A stretch of 64,000 nt of DNA, taken from NCBI RefSeq assembly GCF_032854445.1, contig NC_088295.1, positions 47,109,385 through 47,173,384 of the forward strand, written 5' to 3'. Positions 34,691-46,300 of the stretch are shown piece after piece. A program made the translations under genes and the position numbers. Origin of the DNA: Liolophura sinensis. Taxonomy: Eukaryota > Mollusca > Polyplacophora > Chitonida > Chitonidae. Each line of letters opens with the position of its first letter. Position 1 is the stretch's first letter. Under the pieces are notes generated by a model. It did not search any database, had not been told where the DNA came from, and was given only the letters and a program-made list of their open reading frames with translations.

Positions 34691-36750
34691 GGCGATTCTA
34701 CAATGTACGATTATGTCTTTAACCGTCTTCCATAGGCATGCTTTGCTGTGTAAATATATACATATGTATGAATACACACAGATATTTTGAAAGTAGCCAT
34801 CAGCTGGTTAACTGGACAGGTTTACTAAGAGTGTACTATTCATGATAAGTTTGTGCTTTTTGTGTCATAAATTTGAAAACAGTTAACCTGGCAATTTTGA
34901 ACTCAGTCACCCTGAATAATAATAAAAAAAGTACATCAACAGTCGTTATGAAAACGTAAAGGATGATCATTCTGACATCGTTTTCGTGATCGATTTCGAT
35001 TACCCATCACATTTCAGTCATACTTACTAACGTTAGCGTGCTGCTATATATAGGCCCTGTCTGCATTGCCTATGGACATTCGTGACTGGACAGCTTAAAA
35101 TGGATGTCTTAACTTCTGGGGGAAACGAGAGTTCAATCCCGATCAGGACATTGTCGCACAAAGAATTTCTATACGACAAGTTTTATTGTAGCTACTGTCA
35201 CGACATGTACTAGACACTATGTTACCATGGTGGTTACAATCAGCTTAGCCTTCAATGGCTTTACAACACGAAAGTTAGATTTACAGCAACATTTTTCGTA
35301 AATGGTGTTGTCTAGGTGACAGCATAGCACTGAAAATTTACTAAACATTTATCTATGAAGTTGTGTGAAAGTGGACTTGGGCCTAGAACCATATAGTAAA
35401 TTAGAGGTTCGAAACTGCATAACTTATGCCTTTTATAATTGTTTGTTTTTTGTTTTTATAAATTGTAGTTAATAATTGAGAGATTTGCGCATTGCAAGGA
35501 AACTGTGTTAACATAGAGATCGATACGGTAGAGATCGAGCATCTTGGTAGACCAACGACCGGAAAGGAGGCCAGCTTATAGGCAATGGAACAATAAAATG
35601 AAGTATGCATCAGATGAATCAGATGAAAGATCATTAAAAACTGTCCTGGAAAATAGTTGCTTTTATTTTTGTGTACAATTTTTTAACCTAGTAAATTATT
35701 AGCAACTAGCATTTTGATTATTTTATTTTATTGTGTGGTGTGCATTCGCTGATTTGACCTTGAAACGAATTATTTCAGGCAAAAAGTATATAGATGATGA
35801 CGTGAATGATACCTTCTTAGTCCGCCGTGAGCACGCTAATCACAAGGCCACGGGGTCCCTGGATAGTATATATAGTTAAGGTGTTTCTCGTAGTACAATG
35901 CAAAGATATAAGGTAAATATACATGTATATGACGGCTTGTACGGGGCACCCGATAGGTAAACGTATATCGTAATCTTACCTGCTGTCGCCGAAAATATCG
36001 ACTGTAATAAAGATACGATTTTACACCTTTGATACCCATAGCCCATACAATCCTCTATCACCCCTACCCACCCACGAAGACAAACTATGATGATAAGGCT
36101 CTTCCTTTCTATACTTGCATGGGTAATAATTTTAAAGTGTGACGTCTGTAGTAGGCCCCTCAATACATTGTATAAGCCATTTCTTGCTATATTTGTTTAC
36201 ATAGACAAAACCTCTTAAGTGTGATTAAGTTCGGTGCAGGTAATTTCCAGCCATCATGTTGTGGCGACTCACAACCGCCGGGTGCACGCGCACTGCGCAT
36301 GCAGGCGTTTTTCGTGCACAGATACCTTATGTAAACATAATTATTTATATAGGGCCAGTGTATAAGAGTACATTACATACACGTTTTCCTTCATGTCAAA
36401 TATGGAATATTTGCAGTAGGATCAGCAAAAGAAAAATGTCTGTGGATAAGGTTGGGATACTGCGTCACTTGAAGTGTAAGCTCACAAATGTTATTTGTTT
36501 TAAATGATACACGTACGTGGCATATATCAGGATCGTGAATAAGGATCTGTGTGGGAGTCTTCAATCTATAATCTTCTTAATTACTCGGTAAATGACGTAA
36601 CCAGTAACGGAATTCATTGCAGCGCTGATAACCTTACAGCGAAGTCATACATTGCTATATATACATACGACATTCTATATGTTTGAGCGTGATGTCATCT
36701 GCTAGATAAGCTCTTACGGTGAGATTACGCGCATGCGAAAACTGCGATGA
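34691..36750. other. Non-coding segment
   Basis: Unique AT-rich sequence with several 60-95 codon chance frames (34514-34777, 35876-36163, 36256-36507). No domain or gene recognised. Confidence 0.6.
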
Positions 36751-36908
36751 TGTTTTTTTTTTTTTTTTTTTTTTTTTTGATTGGTGTTTTACGCCGCACT
36801 CAATAATATTATACGACGACGGCCAGCATTATGGTGGGTGGAAACCCACGACCATCCGTAGGTTGCTGGAAGACCTTCCCACGTACGGCCGGAGAGGAAG
36901 CCAGCATG
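36751..36908 (-). mobile_element. SINE family A, 5'-truncated, with a pure poly-A tail
   Basis: A run of about 29 T (36751-36779) precedes GATTGGTGTTTTACGCCGCA and the SINE 3' block and core on the minus strand, ending at GGAGAGGAAGCCAGCATGAG. Flanking GATGATGT occurs on both sides (36743 region and 36911 region). The pure A tail differs from the AAAT tails of the other copies. Confidence 0.9.
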
Positions 36909-37040
36909 AGTGATGATGTAGCAGTTTTTTTTTTCGGTACCTATTAAACAGGCATTGTGTTACGAGAGCAGTACCCTGCCTAAATAATATGTATGCTATC
37001 CACGATTAGAGATGGCTCATGCATAACGAATGCAGTGTGT

Positions 37041-37256
37041 CAGGAATTGTCTGGGCGATGATACATTGTATTCTGTTATTATTACACAATATTATTTCTC
37101 ATTCTACATAATATCCTGTTCTTCTAATAGAATAGTTATGTTGAATTAATAGAATATGTGTGTTACATTTAACAGAATAATATGTTGCAATAACAGAATA
37201 CATTCTAGCATCACTGAGATAACAGACTTTCTGTTAAATTTAACAGATGTCTTTTT
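37041..37256. mobile_element. Inverted-repeat element (MITE-like), copy 1
   Basis: The left end TGTCTGGGCGATGATACATT / GTATTCTGTTATT is mirrored by the right end AATAACAGAATACATTCTAGCATCACTGAGATAACAGA (parts: AATAACAGAATACATTC, TAGCATCACTGAG). Between them AGAATATGTGTGTTACATTT and repeated AACAGAATA words. The right side continues ACTTTCTGTTAAATTTAACAG. Shares ends and interior with copies at 59066 and 62949. No coding capacity. Confidence 0.75.
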
Positions 37257-38138
37257 TCGGTGTACCATGCATATTTGCAGCGATTTCCGGCACGTATATA
37301 TTGTTGTGATATCCTAGCAACAGCTGAACCGCGTATATAAGAGGTATGTATCCACCAAGAACGGGTTCAAATCTGTGGATCATTCTACTGAATCCAACAA
37401 TTGACGAATGCAAATGCATTGTCAGGTCACACAAGACTGCAATATATAGACGTCAAAGTGTCCATATGGCCGGAAATGACCAGCGTGAGCAAAGCAAATA
37501 GGTAATGCGTTCAGTGCACAAACTAAATTATCACTGCTCCATTATTATAGCCTACTGTTTTCACCGCGTAATAGTTCCCTCAAATAAGGAGTTGTAAATT
37601 TCACACGGTGTTGATATGCGTTCAAATGCACTGACAGTTGCAAAGCGGAGTAAATGGTGCGAGAAAAGACCTACGTTACTCCATTCCCGGACCGTCCTCT
37701 GAACGAACGCAATAAAATGACAACAGAAGTTTTCTTTATGGTTGCCGTTTACGTAAAAAGGTGTGTCTTGTCAAGCGAACATAAACAAAAAACGGCCTCA
37801 GCAAAGGTGACGGCATAGGCATTGGTTTCTTTAGAAAGCTTTTGAGGACAAGATTCTAAACTGCCCACAAAACTATTACGACATCACATAAATTTAACGA
37901 CTGGCTATTTGGTGGGCACGGCCAAGAGTGCACTACCAATGTGAATTTAGCGGAATTTGTTCCTGAGGGTAATGATGTAGTTATACCGTTGGTATTTTGA
38001 AAAATGGGATGGTTGTTTAGGGTTTGAAACCATTCCTGGAAAGATATTTCCACGACCATCTATACTTACATCCAAAATGCAAAGCCCTTGGCATGCAAAT
38101 CGTGGTTAATGTGTTCCATTCTTTAAATCAGCTTATAT
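37257..38138. other. Non-coding segment
   Basis: Unique sequence; the frames here (37240-37434, 37856-38059) carry no domain. Confidence 0.6.
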
Positions 38139-38209
38139 TTATTTATTTATTTGATTAGTGTTTCACGTCGTACTCAAGAATATTTTACTTATACGACGGC
38201 GGATGAAAC
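38139..38209 (-). mobile_element. SINE family A, very short 3' fragment with target duplication
   Basis: Only about 71 bases: an AAAT-type tail and the 3' block as far as GTCGTATAAG. Flanked by CAGCTTATAT at 38129-38138 and 38210-38219, so it inserted as a severely 5'-truncated copy. Confidence 0.92.
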
Positions 38210-38405
38210 CAGCTTATATACAGGATGAAGTCTGTTAAAGGGAACATAAATCCAATAATATATATCCAGAACAATTCATGATGAGTAATTTCAGCCTGTA
38301 TTTTAATCTCAGCCGGTGTATCCGGTATACCTACATGGCGCCGGTTTACTCACGGCACGTCGCTTTACTACGCTGTATACCAGTACCTCACTGTAGATTA
38401 TAGTA

Positions 38406-38622
38406 GGGGCCTCCGCGGCCGAGGAACCCCTGGGTTACCGCTGTCGCTGTGGGTACAAGTAAAGCTCATAACGGTTTCCTCTCCGGCCATACGTGGAAAG
38501 GTCTATCAGTGACCTCCGGATTGTCATGGGTTTCCTCCGGGCTCTTTCCGGTTTCCTGCATAATGTTAGCCCTCGTCGTAAAACAGCAATCAAATAAATA
38601 AATAAATAAATAAATAAATAAA
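38406..38622 (+). mobile_element. SINE family A, old full-span copy with internal deletions
   Basis: Starts GGGGCCTCCGCGGCC, keeps GTCGCTGTGGGTACAAGT (B-box, altered), the core, then loses part of the 3' block (CTCGTCGTAAAACAGCAATC) and ends in a long AAAT tail of about eight units. Confidence 0.9.
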
Positions 38623-40239
38623 CGAAAGCCATGTATAGACCATATTGTATACCACAGTTTTGTAGTATATTAGAGCGATATGCAAGAATCATGGGTAGTT
38701 TTACAGTCTTGTAAGACATAAACATATATACAGGGTTGAGAATGTCCTCTTTCGACATGGAGACAGAAAGAGTCGTGCAAAATATCTTCGCCATTATTTA
38801 GTCTGAAAGCAATAGACGCATCTTTTACTCATTTCTAAATCCAGTATTCTATATATATATATTTGAAAGTGATGCTTACCTCATTTTCAGAATAATATGG
38901 TCTTATACCCTAACGAACGTATACAATAAGTAACTTGCGAATTAAGTTTCCTGCAATGTATGTAACTGTATATACCGAATGAAGCTATATTATCAGCTGG
39001 ATGATAACTGATGCCCGTTCGTCAAGATAGGCCAAAACGACAGACTATACAGAACTGGGCCATCCCTTCAACCCGTTAGAGAACTACCCTCTTTATTAAC
39101 GAAGATAAAGTGGGATCTAAACCACATGGGCGAAAATCTTCACTGCAGCGATACTTAAAAATTTCTCACCTGAAAACATCTATTGGTGATTTCTCTGAGA
39201 CAGTCACCAGTTGATGGTACTCATCGATGACCGATCAGATAAACCCTGTCGTATTTATCTACTATTGATGAATGAATACACAAGCCAATTTATTCTGAAA
39301 GTTTGACTTGTTTATCAGCAGAGATAAAACTCTAGACACGCGTGCCATTCAACCACTTCACGTGTGTGGTATACTAAAAATTCTCCTCATACACGAAAAT
39401 TCCGGATAGCCATGTGTATGTATTATGCATGTCGGAAGTAGATTAAGTGAATAATTTTAGATGAACCGATACTGTATCACATTCCCAAGTCGTTAATGTC
39501 TCATTAATACAATGCTGTACAAAAGCACACTTCATGGGAATGAGAAGAGAAGTTTATATTTTACTGTGAAAAAAGAGAGTTACAAGTACATTAAGCCATA
39601 TTTAAATATCTAAAGTTGCTGACAGATTAATTTATTTAATTAAAGCTGGGAACATGGTTAACAGAGCTCAGAGCGATATTTTATCATGCTTTTCTCTATG
39701 TCGCCAGGGCACTGGTAATACACGAAACTAAACTGTGAATCTCATCGTATATATACTGTTTAAATTTAGGTTTTTGAAATATAATGCTAACAAGCTCTGT
39801 TATCTACGCCATTCGATCAAATTAACCATGAAACACGCCCCAGGCTGTGGTAAAATTCGTGTTTTCCTGAGGTAAAACAATTTGCGACAAATTCGCCATT
39901 TTTGACCGATTTTCATTTTCTTATGTTTCTCGGCCTGATGTTCTTGAAGCCCGATGTTTGTGTTTTGGACATTCCCAAGAATGCAACTACCTTTGACCGA
40001 TGACAAGTCGAGGTGATCGTTACAAACCCGGCAATTACAAGCTAATTAGAATGTGTGGAAGATATACGGCCCATTAGGTCCATTATACACAATGTGAACT
40101 GTGTTTTCTGAACATTACAACATGAGAGACTGCTAAGGACACTGTTACGTAATTAATGACAGCCTCTCCGCCTATGTGTTGGGAAGTTAGCACAATACGT
40201 GTGTGTTCGAAGACGGCAAATCCGACCACCCGGATGATG
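38623..40239. other. Non-coding segment
   Basis: Unique sequence. A minus-strand frame at 39800-40006 has scattered Cys and His but not the spacing of a zinc finger. No gene. Confidence 0.55.
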
Positions 40240-40560
40240 TAATGACAACGTTAAGAATACTCATTGCCGGCACTTATCTGAGCTAACCCAAGAGCGTTTA
40301 TGGGACTTCGGGGAAGCCCTTAGGGTTAGGTCAGGGCGTGGAGTTGACTAAGAATGATACCAGTAGAGGTGAGGACGAGAGTGCGTGGACACAAGGAATG
40401 GAGAAAAGAGGTGGGCGTAATTAAACGAAACCCGGCGGCGTAATGTTGCGTAATACAACAAGGAAACGTGCAACGCGGCGTCAGACGGGGCATTACCATG
40501 TCACAGGGATTGTTTAGACCCAGTGGAATTCCACAAAATTCCACAGTGTGGTCAGACAGG
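40240..40560. promoter_or_regulatory. Candidate non-coding regulatory block, GC-richer
   Basis: Complex sequence with GTGGGCGTAATTAAACG near 40411 (homeodomain TAATTA next to a GC box-like word), GGCGTAATGTTGCGTAATAC near 40437 (C/EBP-like TTGCGTAAT) and GATTGTTTAGACCC. No coding frame. Confidence 0.32.
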
Positions 40561-41539
40561 GTGTTGCAATATGTCCGGAGTTATTTGTACATACTTACTT
40601 AATTGTATGCATGACCTGTGTAGAGATACTATCAACACTCGCTGTGTAACTTGAGATGCTGGGAGAATGTCCGGGGTGTACACAACACGCAAACAATAGC
40701 CGAAAATCTCCGGTCGAGTGACGAAGAACAATGTGTGTACATATACATATAGTACATAGATGTGCTTTGATCCTTTACATTGCAGGCCAGCTCACATATC
40801 CAGGTCGCCAAAGATGTCGCAAAAGTCTGCTACAGTAGCTTGTATTGTGTTACTTATTTGGCCGGCAGGGCCGGCGGTCCAACTACAATCGTATTTACTG
40901 ACCTATCGATATAAGATACCACCTCAATGAAACATTGTGTAATTAAGACAACAAGAGATGACACCAAATCCTCACACAGTATAATTAACGTGCGTCGACT
41001 AAGGGGAAAAGAAAATAAATATATAATAACGAATAATCATTCGAGATATTGTATAGTTTTATAGTATTGTCACCAGTACATCAAACCAAACTAACACTTA
41101 CTTTAAATTCGAAGTTTTTGCAGGCTGTCAACTGAAAAAAGTCTTCTGACCGGCTGTCAGGAGCACTTTAATCCATTTTGTCTTGATACATTTTTTCTAC
41201 TTGATCCATTGAACAGCTTAGTATACTAAATAAGCAAATTATAACTCTGAAGAATTACATCCGTTCTGACGATCTCAATATTTTGACTTTTATTACGTCT
41301 TCATCTGGAGCAATTTGCCAAGTGAGGCAAGTAAATTGCTTTGGAGTTACTTTGCATATTTGCACTTTTTCACAGTCGTAATCTGTTATGAAAAAAATCC
41401 CCAAAAATCTGTATTCTCAAAGTTATTTCAGTTTTGAGATACTTTATTTAAACATGCGACTCTGGCTGTCAATTTATCGACCGCCGTATCTGTAAACCAT
41501 GTCGATATGTGTATGTATAAGACTGTATTTCCTGACACA
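40561..41539. other. Non-coding segment
   Basis: Mostly unique AT-rich DNA. A 38-codon frame at 40814-40930 has a hydrophobic start reminiscent of a signal peptide (treated as a finding, not as a gene). Confidence 0.5.
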
Positions 41540-41900
41540 AATTGTGTCTTTATGTAAAACCAGCAGACACAATTTTCAGTATGCGACAGGAATATTTGAG
41601 TGATGTCAGCGTGACCTGTGGTTCACCACAGGCATGTTTTCCTGCACTTGGACCATTTGAGAAACATCAGAATACCGGAAATATGTGCCGCAAAATGACG
41701 TCATCCTGTGACGTCAGCAATTATTGGGGTTATCCACGCCGCGGCCCGCCATGCAGCGAGCAAATTAGGGCGTCTTTTACATTATCATATGACGAGCAGT
41801 GCGTTCTTTTCGGATGTACAAGGTATAGAATTCCCGTCAATTTGTCAACTGAATGCGCTCAAAAGACAGAAGTTTGCCATTACTTTTAAATAACTGTACC
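41540..41900. promoter_or_regulatory. Candidate regulatory block with two CRE sites
   Basis: Two full cAMP-response elements TGACGTCA lie at 41696-41703 and 41709-41716 in a block that is GC-richer than its flanks. CREB/ATF proteins bind this palindrome (known). A 115-codon frame (41542-41889) with ten Cys spans the block; no family is recognised and I cannot tell whether it is translated. Confidence 0.4.
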
Positions 41901-42269
41901 ACGGCGTGATAACCCGTCCGATAAGGGGCCAGTCGATGCCGGTGGGTCGCGGATAAACAAACTAGGGGCTAGATTGGGCAGATACCCCAATACGATCACT
42001 TACATTAACGTCTTGGGAGGGAGCAAATTCTTTTTCCCTCACAGATTTCATCACATCAACAGGTGGTGGATTTCAGAGTTGGTCGAGACAACAATAAGTC
42101 GTACAACCGTAATTACGCTAATGATTTCTCTGGTCGGCTAGTGCGTTTATACCCGGATCTACAAGTACGTGAATTCACTGTTGGGTTGGGAATCAAAGGG
42201 GATTCCCTCAGAGGAAATTAAAATTCTAAAGACAAGAAGAGCTTTTATCCTTTATTAAACCATTTTACA

Positions 42270-42545
42270 GATGATACTTTACAGGTTATGACGATTCAGC
42301 TCCCATAATTTCGGTTTCACGTTATTCATTTTATTTCTGATAATTCAGCTTGCTACGATTGAGCTACGGGTGTATCAGCTTCAGATAATTAATTGTATTT
42401 ATGACCATTCCTCTTTGCTACAATTCAGCTCCGGGTATATCGGCCTCAGATAATTCATCTTGGGACGATTCAGCTTTATGTGTTTCGGCTCCTTATATTT
42501 CAGTCAACGACGATTCAGCCCATTGCACCGGTGATTATTCGTCTT
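42270..42545. repeat. Degenerate repeat of ACGATTCAGCT / GATAATTCAGCTT words
   Basis: ACGATTCAGCTC-like words recur at about 42290, 42354 (variant), 42419, 42466 and 42509, interleaved with CAGATAATTCA-like words, at spacing near 45-65 bases. A decayed minisatellite; the frame at 42401-42589 reads through it. Confidence 0.7.
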
Positions 42546-43008
42546 ATAAAATGATAATCGGAAGCTTCCAGAAATGGAGCTTAACTTAATCAATTTTCTT
42601 TTTATATCTCCTTCTTTATATAAGTGTATAACACAACATGTGGACATCATGCTGCATGGGAAACAAATCACGCATATAGCTTTTTCTCATATTTTAAACA
42701 CTCAAGTTAAGTATATAATAACAGACTGTTATGCAAAGCTCTGGCATTGAGTGATACCAGAGTCCTTGTTGTATGTATGAAGTGTATCATAATGCCTATA
42801 CCTAATCCGTACGAAGCACCTAAATAAAAAAAAATACACGCACGCTGGAATGGATTAGTAAAATAGTAACAAGAATTGGTTTCCATCTTTTGACCTCGAA
42901 CTGTCATTGAAGGTTTCATTAGCGTTATATACGTGAAGAAAGAAGCTTGAATTGTGCATTACCAAGTAGACAGTAAGTGTATATGTAAATAGGTAGGAGG
43001 GTTACGCC
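42546..43008. other. Non-coding segment
   Basis: Unique AT-rich sequence, no gene. Confidence 0.6.
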
Positions 43009-43296
43009 ATGTATGTGGTCAGCTCGTTGGCTGGTGTACGTGTGTGGGTGAGTGGATGGGAGTGTGATTATGGGAATCGAGGCGATAGAACTATAAGGAG
43101 GGGGTACACAGGCTGTACGTCACAAACCCAGTGTTGGCGCGGTACCCTAGACCCCAGTGACCCCAACATTCCACACTGGGTTATTAACCCCCGATTCTCT
43201 TTCAGAGTATTCTTTCAACAATGGCAAACACTATCAGTTTACATCCCGACCCCCGAGAGAAGGTTTAGTCGGGCAAACCACCTCCATCACACCCCA

Positions 43297-43525
43297 GACG
43301 TACGGACTTGTCTCTGGGGTTTCAGAATAAAGATACGAGACGTACGGACTTGTCTCTGGGGTTTCATAACAAAAATACCGGCATCTTATGGCAAACTGAA
43401 AACATCGATGGTAGCACCGTTGATAGAAATTAACGTCAGACGTTCAAACTTGTGTCAATGGTTTCAGTATAAAATATACCAGCATCTAGTGACAAGGAGA
43501 AACAACGATGATACCATCTTAGAGA
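43297..43525. repeat. Nested tandem repeat (42-bp and 100-bp periods)
   Basis: GACGTACGGACTTGTCTCTG begins at 43297 and 43339 (42 bp apart, near identical), and a diverged copy GACGTTCAAACTTGTGTCAA begins at 43439, 100 bases later; the second and third copies also share the downstream CAGCATCT / GATGGTACCA-like part. Lies inside the longest open frame of the window. Confidence 0.85.
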
Positions 43526-45059
43526 CTGAATTTTTAACTGTAGCATGTACAATATAAAAAAAGTACAAGATTTTGCTAATGGTCAACCTTCGTCATGTCT
43601 TTACAGCATTTGGGTTGCTATATGATTAGTATTTTGTGAGCAATATACTCGAGACCAAAATACATTTCATTCGTATTTTAATTTTGTTGTTCTACTTTTT
43701 TTTACGAATAAGCTTATAATCTTTAAAGCTGTACTTGATTTTCTTTAATTTAGGAGAAATGGTTGATTTATTTCTCGTTCCAGGGATGCAAACTATCCGA
43801 TTAGGTACAACTGATTGGATGGCACTGAATAGTTCAATACTTATCGCTTGAGTGCCTAGTCCATTGATCAGTGATGACAGAAATATGGCCTTTGTTCAAA
43901 CAGCAACAAATTCATTCATTCTTTCATTCATTCATTCAATCATGCGCTCTTTACAAATACCTTCGTCATCCATTAATTGTACGCAAATGGCGTGTGTCAG
44001 CCCTGGCACCACTCACAAATGGATCATATATTTATATAACCGTAAACCATGATGTTGAGATTATCCATCAAATAGTGGTACAATCCCCGTATTTGGCCTT
44101 TTCGCCTGTTGGATAGAATCTCCCACGGCCCGGCACATATTACATAGTCTGTGGCTTGTTGAAGTCGGCATTAGGGCTTTGGAGTTACTAGACTTTAGAT
44201 TTAACGGTGCGGTATATACCTCCTAGAAACTATTTGCACTAAACAGTCTAACTTGGGGCCTTTGACCTCTTTCGGACCATGGTCAAGCTACTGAAGTTGT
44301 GTGTGTCTTCGTATTGTGTGTCTTTAGGAGAGTAACTGCGATCCCACATATGTAGAATACCTCCGACCGGTTGGAAAATAGAGAAAACGTGATGTTCTTA
44401 AGGTACTAATAAGACCCAGAGTTTGACTACGGTCTGTGAGCGTGCTGGAAACAGTGCCTGTCCCTGTGTAAGTCGGTACCTTTATCACCCCCGGGGTTAT
44501 TACGGTCAAACTACCCTCTACCCGCTCTCCAACCTTTCCTGTTCCCAGTCCCCTTTGGCCAGTGTACTTGCGACCTTCACCGGACAAACACATCGTTATA
44601 TAACGGTAAGATGACCTGCTACTGTCCGAAACCGCTGTGTTGAGTAACACGGTGGTCCAATGTATTACACGTTGTTTCGAAAGCCACTGTTTTTTTGTTT
44701 TGTTTTTTTTTTTTTGTTTTTTACCGCATACGTGTTTAAGTCCTTCTCTATAGGTGCCTGTAAAAGGATTATACAATTAGGCACCACGTAGATGTAACTA
44801 TATTCATACCCAACTTTATTTCGCTGTGACATTTAAACATTTAGCAGCTCGTGGTTTATGTTCTTTTCTTCATTTAACATTTTGTAGCGATGAAAGTAGC
44901 AATTAAGCTTGACTACGTAGACGAGGCTGTTGTACTTTTTCAAGGAAAATGTGAAGAAGTGAAAGAATTTATATAAGTCATCATCACCTGCCTGACATAC
45001 ACAGCTCAACAATTATATCTTTTATCTGGAGTTTGCGCGTCAAATGTCCATTCATACTG
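43526..45059. other. Non-coding segment
   Basis: Chance frames on both strands, including 150 codons on minus at 44324-44776 that include a Lys-rich stretch from a T-run (44690-44720). No domain recognised. ATTC repeat at 43911-43938. Confidence 0.55.
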
Positions 45060-45250
45060 AAGCGAGAAAACAGTCCTTGAATGCACACGCAGATTCTACA
45101 TCCAAACAAAGCCCGCCCAAATGTCAATCAACTCCTCCTGACGTCACTAAATCACGTGACCTATTTAGTATGCCTAGCAGGACACTTCAGACCTGCTGAG
45201 CGTATATACTGAAAGAATTGATGCATCGCACAGAGACTAATTTGTTAATG
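45060..45250. promoter_or_regulatory. Candidate promoter or enhancer with CRE and E-box
   Basis: In about 60 bases: AAGCCCGCCC (GC box-like, 45109), TGTCAATCAA (PBX/MEIS-like, 45123), TGACGTCA (45139-45146), and CACGTG (45153-45158), followed by GCGTATATACTG at 45200. Such a close set resembles a proximal promoter, but no transcript can be seen downstream on either strand. Confidence 0.38.
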
Positions 45251-46129
45251 AAGGGATTGTTCAGCATAAATGCTGTGTGAATATATTATACATGTGTGAG
45301 TGCTAAAAAAACCCCCAAGATTCTTCCGTTCGTCGATCAGCAGTGGAAGCAAATCGCCATAAAACATACAAGAAAATCGCATGGATCCGCAATAGATTTT
45401 ATCGCCCTTGATTGCTTGCAGGGGTCATAACATGCAGCAAAAGCTTATCAGATTCAAAGAAACTTACTGATTTTGTTTTTGTCACAATGGACACTCCCTC
45501 CTCATTACCGGGACTTTTCAGCGATATTAATTTCTGCTCGATAATGTTGGCCTCAAGCCACCCCGCGGGGAATTACGGTGCAGGTTGAGATTGTGCCGAT
45601 ATGGCCTGTATGTTTATTACTGTACAGCACAACAAGATAAAGAAAATGTGCTGCGATGCAAAATTAATACAAACAATGAACTGTGGCCTATATGCACGTT
45701 GATTAGAGAATTATTACAAAGTTTATTCACATATTGTATATAGGAACGACTGGTCTACCATGTACAGCAATGATTCAACAGTGATATACTATGAAGACGT
45801 GAACGGGGGAAAACATATAACATTCAAGACTGCAACATAACGATATGAATGAATGATCATGGCTCAGAGCTATATGAAACATACAACAATAGAACTGAAG
45901 TACAAAACCAGGGGGAATATTACACTATCGGATGGGTACTGTAATAGATCACGTACTATAGATATGCATAGGCCTAATTTATAATTACGTTGAGGAAGTG
46001 GTACAATTAACTTATTGTTAGAACAATGAAGATGTGATACGAGATCACGGGTAATACTAAACAACCGCATAATTCAAGCTGTTTCATAATTCAAACATCT
46101 GCAAATGATATTGGATGTTTTGATAGTTT
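45251..46129. other. Non-coding segment
   Basis: Unique sequence. No gene or repeat recognised. Confidence 0.6.
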
Positions 46130-46300
46130 TCATGGAGTTGAGATGTGATGCAACAACGTAATATGTGTGCCACAACATCATTATATAAATCACGGATGCT
46201 ACTACTCACGATATGTGATGCAACAATGTGATAAGTGTCACAGAACACATAACACCTGATGCAATAACTTGTGACACAACAGGTGGTGACGCAACAGATC
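46130..46300. repeat. Degenerate repeat of GTGATGCAACAA words
   Basis: GTGATGCAACAACGTAATAT at 46147, GTGATGCAACAATGTGATAA at 46215 and variants CTGATGCAATAACTTG, GTGACGCAACAGATC follow each other with period 30-70. Decayed minisatellite; the frame at 46084-46338 runs through it. Confidence 0.7.

Noticed and set aside
39800-40006. Possible zinc-finger-like minus-strand frame
   Set aside because: Cys and His residues are present with an EHQAEKH stretch, but the second Cys and the conserved Phe of a C2H2 finger are absent and the spacing is off by one.
43009-43557. Longest open frame (182 codons)
   Set aside because: It crosses a tandem repeat whose third unit begins 100 bases after the second, so the homologous units are read in different frames. 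That is not expected of a coding repeat. No domain is visible, and a frame of this length is plausible by chance in 64 kb.
44324-44776. 150-codon minus-strand frame
   Set aside because: Includes a Lys/Asn run produced by a T-rich tract and no domain; likely chance.
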